64,000 nt of DNA from Stenotrophomonas sp. MMGLT7 (lineage in GTDB: Bacteria > Pseudomonadota > Gammaproteobacteria > Xanthomonadales > Xanthomonadaceae): NCBI RefSeq assembly GCF_021168555.1, contig NZ_JAJOZS010000001.1, positions 124,001 through 188,000 of the forward strand. The letters are read 5' to 3'. Shown here one piece after another: positions 57,976-64,000 of this stretch (the first letter of the stretch is position 1; each line of letters opens with the position of its first letter). The notes below the pieces were generated by a model. It was not told the origin of the DNA and made no database searches. It worked only from the letters and a program-made list of their open reading frames with translations. The translations under genes were made by a program, and so were the position numbers.

Positions 57976-59031
57976 ATGTACGCCCTAGCCCGCCCCCTGC
58001 TGTTCGCGCTGGACCCCGAGCGGGCCCATGGCCTGAGCCTGGCCTGGCTGGACGCGGCCCATCGCCTCGGCGCCTCGGCGCTGCTGGCCCGCCGTCCGCC
58101 GCCCATGCCCACGCAGGCCTTCGGCCTGGAGTTTCCCAATCCGGTCGGCCTGGCCGCCGGCATGGACAAGAATGGCGAGCACATCGATGCGCTGCTGGCG
58201 CTGGGCTTCGGCTTCGTCGAGATCGGCACCGTCACCCCGCGCCCGCAGCCCGGCAATCCCCGGCCGCGGCTGTTCCGGCTGCCGCGGCAGCAGGCCATCA
58301 TCAACCGCATGGGATTCAACAACCTCGGCGTGGATGAACTGGTGCGCAATGTCGAGCGCGCCCGGCGCGGGCACGGCCTGCTGGGCATCAACATCGGCAA
58401 GAACAAGGACACGCCCAACGAGCAGGCCGCGCGCGACTACCTGCATTGCCTGGAACGCGTGTATCCGCTGGCCGACTACGTGACGGTCAACATCTCTTCC
58501 CCCAATACCGCGGGACTGCGCGAGCTACAGGAAGAGCAGGCACTCAGGCAACTTGTGGCGCAGCTGCGCGAGGCGCAGGAAGGGCTGGCCGCCCGCCACG
58601 GCAAGCGCGTGCCGATGCTGGTGAAGGTGGCGCCCGATCTCGGCGATGCCGACATCGATGCCGCCGCGCGGGTGCTGGGCGAGCTTGCGGTGGACGGCGT
58701 CATCGCGACCAACACCACCATCGCGCGCCCGGGGGTCGAGGACAGCCCGCTGGCCAGCGAAGCAGGCGGATTGTCCGGCGCACCGCTGCTGGACCAGTCC
58801 ACGCTGGTGCTGCGGCGCCTGCGCGCGCGGCTTCCCGAGTCCATCCCGCTGATCGGCGTGGGCGGCATCACCTCCGGCGCCGATGCGGCCGCCAAAATGG
58901 CTGCCGGCGCGGCGCTGGTGCAGTGCTACAGCGGACTGGTGTTCCGCGGCCCGGAGCTGGTGCGCGAATGCGTGGATGCCATGCGCCGCCGCCGCGACGG
59001 ATCGAGCCGAGGGACGGTTTCCACGCCATGA
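57976..59031 (+). CDS. pyrD: Dihydroorotate dehydrogenase, class 2
   Basis: A 351-residue quinone-linked enzyme of pyrimidine synthesis. N-terminal membrane-associating helices, then [32 protein letters not shown], catalytic Ser in [23 protein letters not shown], and FMN-binding [20 protein letters not shown]. Overlaps murB by four bases. Confidence 0.95.
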   Translation: MYALARPLLFALDPERAHGLSLAWLDAAHRLGASALLARRPPPMPTQAFGLEFPNPVGLAAGMDKNGEHIDALLALGFGFVEIGTVTPRPQPGNPRPRLFRLPRQQAIINRMGFNNLGVDELVRNVERARRGHGLLGINIGKNKDTPNEQAARDYLHCLERVYPLADYVTVNISSPNTAGLRELQEEQALRQLVAQLREAQEGLAARHGKRVPMLVKVAPDLGDADIDAAARVLGELAVDGVIATNTTIARPGVEDSPLASEAGGLSGAPLLDQSTLVLRRLRARLPESIPLIGVGGITSGADAAAKMAAGAALVQCYSGLVFRGPELVRECVDAMRRRRDGSSRGTVSTP

Positions 59032-60068
59032 GCCATGCCTGGTCGCTGATCGAGAACGCGTCTCTGAAGCCGCTCAACACCTTCCACGTGGAAGCCACCG
59101 CGCCGCTGCTGCTGCAGGTGGACGAGGCGCAGGCACTGCCTGCCGCCCTCGCCCACCCCGCCGTCGCGGGCGAGCCGCTGCTGGCGCTGGGCAGCGGCAG
59201 CAACGTGCTGCTGGCCGGCGATCCCGATGGCGTGGTGCTGGTGTTCGGCAACCGCGACATACGCACGCTGGAGCATCGCAGCGACCACGCCATCGTGCGC
59301 GCCGGCGCCGCGGTGCCGTGGCACCAGCTGGTGATGGCTTCGCTGCAGGCCGGCCTGTCCGGGCTGGAGAACCTGGCGCTGATCCCCGGCACCGCCGGTG
59401 CCGCGCCGATCCAGAACATCGGCGCCTACGGCGCCCAGGTCGACGAGTTCGTGCATGCGGTGGAGGCCTACGACCGGGTCGAAGGCCGCTTCCGCCGGCT
59501 CGACCGCGAGCAGTGCCGGTTCGGCTACCGCGACAGCCTGTTCAAGCACGAACCGGACCGCTACCTGGTGGTGGCGCTGGAGCTGCGGCTGCCGCTGCTG
59601 GCCGAGCTGCGGCTGGATTACGCCGGCATCCGCGAGGAACTGGCGGCGATGGGCGTCACCCAGCCGGTGGCGGCGGACGTGGCGCAGGCGGTGATCAACA
59701 TCCGTCGCCGCAAGCTGCCCGACCCGGACCGCATCGGCAATGCCGGCAGCTTCTTCAAGAATCCGGTGCTGCCGCTGGAACAGGTACAGGTGCTGCAGCA
59801 CGCCTACCCAGGGCTGCCGGTCCATCCGGGCAGCGACGATGGCAAGCGCAAGCTGTCGGCGGCCTGGATGATCGAGGCCTGCGGCTGGAAGGGACATCGC
59901 GACGGCGATGCCGGGGTGTCCGCCGACCATGCGCTGGTCCTGGTCAACCACGGCAACGCCAGCGGCCGCGAACTGCTGGCGCTGGCACGGCGCATCGCCG
60001 AATCGGTGCGCGAGCGCTTCGGCGTGGTGATCGAGCCCGAGCCGAGGCTGGTGGGAGCGACCTGGTGA
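59028..60068 (+). CDS. murB: UDP-N-acetylenolpyruvoylglucosamine reductase
   Basis: A 346-residue type I Mur[10 protein letters not shown] at the start, FAD-binding [15 protein letters not shown] and [20 protein letters not shown], catalytic Ser in [12 protein letters not shown], and terminal Glu in EPEPRL. Makes UDP-MurNAc for peptidoglycan. Coupled to both neighbours by four-base overlaps. Confidence 0.95.
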   Translation: MSHAWSLIENASLKPLNTFHVEATAPLLLQVDEAQALPAALAHPAVAGEPLLALGSGSNVLLAGDPDGVVLVFGNRDIRTLEHRSDHAIVRAGAAVPWHQLVMASLQAGLSGLENLALIPGTAGAAPIQNIGAYGAQVDEFVHAVEAYDRVEGRFRRLDREQCRFGYRDSLFKHEPDRYLVVALELRLPLLAELRLDYAGIREELAAMGVTQPVAADVAQAVINIRRRKLPDPDRIGNAGSFFKNPVLPLEQVQVLQHAYPGLPVHPGSDDGKRKLSAAWMIEACGWKGHRDGDAGVSADHALVLVNHGNASGRELLALARRIAESVRERFGVVIEPEPRLVGATW

Positions 60069-60964
60069 CCACGGCCCTGCGCGCAGCCCTGCTGATGTTC
60101 GCCAGCACCCTTGCGTTCGGCATGATGGCGGTGGCGATCAGGTTGTCGTCGGCGACCATAGGCACGGCCGAGATCGCGTTCTTCCGCAACGCCTTCGGCC
60201 TGCTGGCGCTGCTGCCGCTGGTGGTCGGGCCCGGCAGGCCGCTGCCGCGCACGCGCCACCTGCCGCGCTACTTCATCCGCACGCTGATCGGCCTGGCCTC
60301 GATGCTGTGCGGCTTCTGGGCCATCGGCAACCTGCCGCTGTCGCAGGCGATATCGCTGTCCTACTCGACGCCGCTGTTCGTCACCATCGCCGCCGCGCTG
60401 TGGCTGAACGAGAACGTGCGGCTGCGCCGCTGGCTGGCGGTGCTGGCCGGCTTCATCGGCGTGCTGATCATCCTGCATCCGGGAGGCGACAGCTTCACCC
60501 CGGGACTGCTGGTGGCGCTGACCGCGGCGGTGCTCAGCGCGCTGGTGGCGATCCAGATCAAGCAGCTCGCGCGCGTGGACTCGCCCGACACCGTGGTGTT
60601 CTACACCTATGTCTTCTGGGTGCCGATGTCACTCGTCCCGGCGCTGTTCCAGTGGACCTGGCCGCAGGGCATCGCCTGGCTGTGGCTGGTTGCGACCGGC
60701 GTGTTCGGCACGCTGGGGCAGCTGCTGTGGACGCGTGCGCTGAAGCTGGGCGAGATCTCGGCGCTGCAGCCGATCAGCTTCATGCAGCTGCCGCTGGTGA
60801 TCCTGTTCGGCTGGTGGCTGTTCGACGAGCAACTGGACATGGCCACCGGTGTGGGCGCGGCGATCATCCTCGGCGCCAATGCCTACATCGCCCATCGCGA
60901 GGCCACCCTCGCCCGCCGCGCCGCCACCGGCGCGCCGGTGACCGGTACCAAGCCCGGCGAGTGA
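60065..60964 (+). CDS. EamA/DMT-superfamily transporter
   Basis: A 299-residue inner-membrane protein from GTG with ten hydrophobic segments in two EamA repeats ([20 protein letters not shown] in the first; [20 protein letters not shown] in the second). Substrate unknown. Converges with the PAP2 gene, with 104 bases between them. Confidence 0.88.
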   Translation: MTTALRAALLMFASTLAFGMMAVAIRLSSATIGTAEIAFFRNAFGLLALLPLVVGPGRPLPRTRHLPRYFIRTLIGLASMLCGFWAIGNLPLSQAISLSYSTPLFVTIAAALWLNENVRLRRWLAVLAGFIGVLIILHPGGDSFTPGLLVALTAAVLSALVAIQIKQLARVDSPDTVVFYTYVFWVPMSLVPALFQWTWPQGIAWLWLVATGVFGTLGQLLWTRALKLGEISALQPISFMQLPLVILFGWWLFDEQLDMATGVGAAIILGANAYIAHREATLARRAATGAPVTGTKPGE

Positions 60965-61068
60965 GTGACGTGAACCGCCCATGGCGGTGATGATCGGGCC
61001 GCTGCCCGGTCCCACCCAATAACCACGAGAGACAGCCAGCAGCGTGCGGCTGCTTCCGGCGCAGCCGG

Positions 61069-61767
61069 TCAGCCGCGGCGGCGCCGCCACGGGTGGCGGC
61101 GGCGGAAGATCACCAGGTACACGCCGGTCACCCACGCCAGTCCCGCGCACCAGCCGCCGAGGATATCCGAGGGGTAATGCACTCCCAGGTACAGGCGCGA
61201 CAGCCCGACCGCGGCCACGAAGAAGGCCGCCGCCAGCACGATGGCCCAGCGCCAGCGCGTGTGCCAGCCCAGCAGCACCACCGTCGCGGCCAGCGTCATC
61301 GACCCCATGGCATGGCCGCTGGGAAAGCTGAAGGTGTGCTCGGGAGCGATGGAATCCCACAGCGACGGGCGATCGCGCTGGAAGAACTGCTTGCTGCCCA
61401 TGTTCAGCAGCGCCGAACCGACGAACGCCACCCCGGCGAACAGCGATTCGCGCCAGCGCCGCCAGAGCAGCAGGAGCAGCACGATGGCGATGTCGGCCGG
61501 GATCACGCCCTCGTAGCCGATCTTCGAGGCCACGGCGAAGAAGCCGTCCCAGCCCGGCGAGGCCAGCTGCCGCATCCGCCACAGCACCGGCTCGTCGAAG
61601 AACAGGTCCTCGAATTCGTGCACCTCGTCGCCCAGCGCCGCGAACACCGCCAGCGGCGCCAGCACGCCCACGAACAGCAATACGAAGCGCCAGGCATTGC
61701 GCCGCATCCAATGGCGCAGGCCCGCCGCTTCTACCGGAGCGCCGTCATCCTCCGGCGCTGGGGACAT
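61069..61767 (-). CDS. PAP2-family membrane phosphatase
   Basis: A 232-residue protein with about six TM segments and all three PAP2 motifs: [17 protein letters not shown] and [16 protein letters not shown]. Dephosphorylates lipid phosphates such as phosphatidate or undecaprenyl diphosphate. Overlaps the ispG end by 23 bases. Confidence 0.9.
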   Translation of the reverse strand: MSPAPEDDGAPVEAAGLRHWMRRNAWRFVLLFVGVLAPLAVFAALGDEVHEFEDLFFDEPVLWRMRQLASPGWDGFFAVASKIGYEGVIPADIAIVLLLLLWRRWRESLFAGVAFVGSALLNMGSKQFFQRDRPSLWDSIAPEHTFSFPSGHAMGSMTLAATVVLLGWHTRWRWAIVLAAAFFVAAVGLSRLYLGVHYPSDILGGWCAGLAWVTGVYLVIFRRRHPWRRRRG

Positions 61768-63013
61768 ACTTTTCCGCGACGTAGCGGTCGATCAGCGCCA
61801 CGAAGTCCTGGGCGATGTGCTCGCCGCGCAGGGTCACCGTCTTCTGCCCGTCCACGAACACCGGCGCGGACGGCGCCTCGCCGGTGCCCGGCAGCGAGAT
61901 GCCGATGTTGGCATGGCGCGACTCGCCGGGGCCGTTGACCACGCAGCCCATCACCGCCAGCGTCATGTTCTCCGCGCCCGGATGGGTGACCCGCCACACC
62001 GGCATCTGCTCGCGCACGTGGTTCTGCACCACCTTGGCCAGTTCCTGGAAGAATTCGGAGGTGGTGCGGCCACAGCCCGGGCAGGCGGTGACCATCGGGG
62101 TGAAGGCGCGCTGGCCGGTGGTCTGCAGCAGTTCCTGGGCGACGACGACCTCCTGCGTGCGCGGCTGCCCCGGCTCGGGCGTCAGCGAGATGCGGATGGT
62201 GTCTCCGATGCCCTCCTGCAGCAGCACCGCCAGTGCCGCCGACGAGGCGACGATGCCCTTGCTGCCGATGCCGGCCTCGGTCAGCCCCAGGTGCAGGGCG
62301 AAGTCGCAGCGCGCCGCCATGTCGCGGTACACCGCGATCAGCTCCTGCACCCCGGATACCTTGGCCGACAGCACGATGCGGTCGCGCCCCAGGCCAAGCT
62401 CGACCGCGCGCTCGGCAGAGTCCACAGCCGAGCGGATCAACGCCTCGCGCAGTACCCGCCCCGCATCCCACGGCGTCTCGCGCCGCGAGTTCTCGTCCAT
62501 CAGCTGCGCCGCCAGCGCCTGGTCCAGCGAGCCCCAGTTGGCGCCGATGCGCACCGGCTTGCCGTACTTGATGGCGAACTCGACCAGTTGTCCGAACTGC
62601 AGGTCCTTCTTCTTGCCGAAGCCGACGTTGCCCGGGTTGATGCGGTACTTGGCCAGTGCCTCGGCGCAGGCGGGCTCGGCGGCGAGCAGCTGGTGGCCGT
62701 TGTAGTGGAAATCGCCGATCAGCGGCACCTCGACGCCCATCATCGCCAGCTTGTCGACGATGCGCGGGATTGCCGCAGCCGACTCGGCGTTGTTGACGGT
62801 CAGCCGCACCATCTCCGAGCCGGCGCGCCACAGTTCGGCCACCTGCCTGGCGCTGGCGGCGACGTCGGCGGTATCGGTATTGGTCATCGACTGCACCACC
62901 ACCGGGTGGCCGCCACCTACGGTGACATTGCCGATACGGACGGCCTGGGTGATGCGGCGCGGCCAGGCGGTCGCATTGCTGGGAGGAGTCGGGCGGGTAA
63001 CGGCGTCGTGCAT
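61745..63013 (-). CDS. ispG: 4-hydroxy-3-methylbut-2-enyl diphosphate synthase
   Basis: A 422-residue iron-sulphur enzyme of the MEP isoprenoid pathway. [14 protein letters not shown] near the start, [12 protein letters not shown], and 4Fe-4S ligands in [12 protein letters not shown] and [13 protein letters not shown] at 63022 would add three residues. Divergent from the sensor kinase gene. Confidence 0.95.
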   Translation of the reverse strand: MHDAVTRPTPPSNATAWPRRITQAVRIGNVTVGGGHPVVVQSMTNTDTADVAASARQVAELWRAGSEMVRLTVNNAESAAAIPRIVDKLAMMGVEVPLIGDFHYNGHQLLAAEPACAEALAKYRINPGNVGFGKKKDLQFGQLVEFAIKYGKPVRIGANWGSLDQALAAQLMDENSRRETPWDAGRVLREALIRSAVDSAERAVELGLGRDRIVLSAKVSGVQELIAVYRDMAARCDFALHLGLTEAGIGSKGIVASSAALAVLLQEGIGDTIRISLTPEPGQPRTQEVVVAQELLQTTGQRAFTPMVTACPGCGRTTSEFFQELAKVVQNHVREQMPVWRVTHPGAENMTLAVMGCVVNGPGESRHANIGISLPGTGEAPSAPVFVDGQKTVTLRGEHIAQDFVALIDRYVAEKYVPSAGG

Positions 63014-63147
63014 GGCCGCCATTTTAGCCTGTCGCCGGTGTTTTCCCGCGCAATCGAACACAGCCGTTCGGGCAGTGGCAGGATAGGCTGTGTTGCGACA
63101 GTCTGTCGCAGGGCATGTGCGGCCGTGAACGCATACGATGAACCTGA
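63014..63147. promoter_or_regulatory. Divergent ispG / sensor kinase region with RegA-box-like palindrome
   Basis: TGCGACAG-T-CTGTCGCA at 63094-63110 is a perfect 8-bp inverted repeat and fits the GCGNC-Nx-GNCGC form of RegA/PrrA-type sites. It is 38 bases before the kinase start. Confidence 0.45.
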
Positions 63148-64000
63148 ATGAAAGGCATAGACAGCTCCTTCCTGCGTACCCTGTGCAGCCTGCGCTGGCT
63201 GGCCACCGCCGGCCAGGGGGCGACCATCCTGGTGGCAACCTGGCCCATGGGCCTGGCATTGCCACAATTGCCGCTGTGGTCCGGTGTCGCAGCCCTGGCG
63301 CTGTTCAACCTGTACGTGCAGATCCGCACCCGGCACTGGCAAGGCGACGTCGCCCCCGCCACCGCCTTCGGCCACATCCTGGTGGACGTCACCGCGCTGA
63401 CCTGGATGGTGGGCTGGAGCGGCGGCATCGCCAACCCGTTCGGGTCGCTGTTCGTCATCCTGATCGCCCTGGCCGCGCTGGCGCTGCCCGCCCGCTGGAC
63501 GCTGGCGGTGACGGTGGCGTGCGTGGTCGGCTATTCGGTCAGCGCGCTGTTCGGCATTCCCCTGCCGCATGGCCCGTACGATCCGATGGGCCTGCACATG
63601 TGGGGCATGGCGGCCAACTTCCTCATCACCACGCTGGTGGTGCTGGTGTTCTCGACCCAGCTGTCCAAGGCACTGAGCGCGCGCGAACGCGAACTGTCGA
63701 CGTTGCGCGACCGCTTCACCCGCAACGAGGGCATCGTCGCCCTGGCCACCCACGCCGCCTCGGTCGCGCACGAACTCAACACCCCGCTGGCGACGATGAC
63801 GCTACTGGTGGACGACATCGCCGAACAGCCCGAATCGGCGCCGTTCCGCGAGGACATGGAAACCATGCACGACCTGCTCGCGCAGTGCCGGCAGAAGGTC
63901 CTGGCGCTGGCCGCCCCGGCCAACGACGGCAACGTCATGGCGGCCGTCTCGCTGGCCCACGTGCTCGAGCAGTGGCGCTTGGTGCGGCCCATGGCCGAGC
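63148..64000 (+). CDS. regB: RegB/PrrB-type redox sensor histidine kinase (partial, runs off right edge)
   Basis: The first 284 residues ([20 protein letters not shown] start). Six hydrophobic segments to about residue 170, including the RegB-type [20 protein letters not shown], where RegB has its quinone-sensing loop, then the H-box [17 protein letters not shown], in which HELNTPL is the RegB family signature. The ATP-binding domain is beyond the edge. The partner RegA/PrrA regulator is expected downstream. Controls respiration genes in response to redox state. Confidence 0.85.
   Translation, partial: MKGIDSSFLRTLCSLRWLATAGQGATILVATWPMGLALPQLPLWSGVAALALFNLYVQIRTRHWQGDVAPATAFGHILVDVTALTWMVGWSGGIANPFGSLFVILIALAALALPARWTLAVTVACVVGYSVSALFGIPLPHGPYDPMGLHMWGMAANFLITTLVVLVFSTQLSKALSARERELSTLRDRFTRNEGIVALATHAASVAHELNTPLATMTLLVDDIAEQPESAPFREDMETMHDLLAQCRQKVLALAAPANDGNVMAAVSLAHVLEQWRLVRPMAE

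Overview
The window is GC-rich DNA (roughly two-thirds G+C by eye) from a gammaproteobacterium, most likely family Xanthomonadaceae/Lysobacteraceae (Stenotrophomonas, Pseudoxanthomonas, Luteimonas, Lysobacter and relatives). The clues are the base composition, the host genes and the phage types; the genus cannot be fixed. About 55 kb is prophage and the last 9 kb is chromosome.

Region 1 (1 to about 16.9 kb) is the right-hand part of a siphovirus-type prophage, almost entirely on the minus strand. From right to left it holds a replication gene with iteron-like repeats inside it, a tyrosine integrase, an HTH protein, small and large terminase, a lipoprotein on the opposite strand, a RadC-like protein, an HNH endonuclease, a portal-MuF fusion, a protease-scaffold fusion, decoration and capsid proteins, connector and tail proteins, a tail tube, the lambda G/GT-type frameshift pair, and the start of a tape measure gene that runs off the left edge. 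No repressor or lysis genes are visible, and its right boundary is not defined.

Region 2 (17.5 to 18.0 kb) is a host tRNA cluster: Ala(GGC), Glu(TTC), Ala(GGC), Glu(TTC).

Region 3 (17,996 to 55,150) is a complete-looking P2-like prophage. It lies between a 17-bp direct repeat formed by the 3' end of the second tRNA-Glu and a copy at 55,134. Its recombinase is of the large serine type, and the integrase reading frame runs through attL, so integration changes its C-terminus. Early genes on the minus strand include a C5 cytosine methyltransferase with internal repeats, several small conserved genes, a primase-helicase in place of P2 gpA, an Ogr-like zinc-finger late activator and a Cro-like regulator. 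The divergent repressor starts a plus-strand operon of cargo genes: a membrane protein, a BRCT protein, a Cys-rich peptide, an unknown AT-rich gene, and a pair resembling lambda RexA/RexB. The late block follows P2 logic: D, U, T, E/E' (with a -1 frameshift), FII, FI, W, V, fibres, I, J, S, R, spanins, endolysin, holins, X, L, M, N and O on minus, with P and Q on plus. An approximately 0.8-kb stretch between Q and attR carries repeated GTAACC-type boxes and probably cos.

Region 4 (55.2 to 64 kb) is chromosome: the tRNA terminator separated from its tRNA by the prophage, an ALDH7-family dehydrogenase, a small membrane protein, a methyltransferase, pyrD, murB, a drug/metabolite transporter, a PAP2 phosphatase, ispG, and the start of a RegB/PrrB-type redox sensor kinase preceded by a RegA-box-like palindrome.
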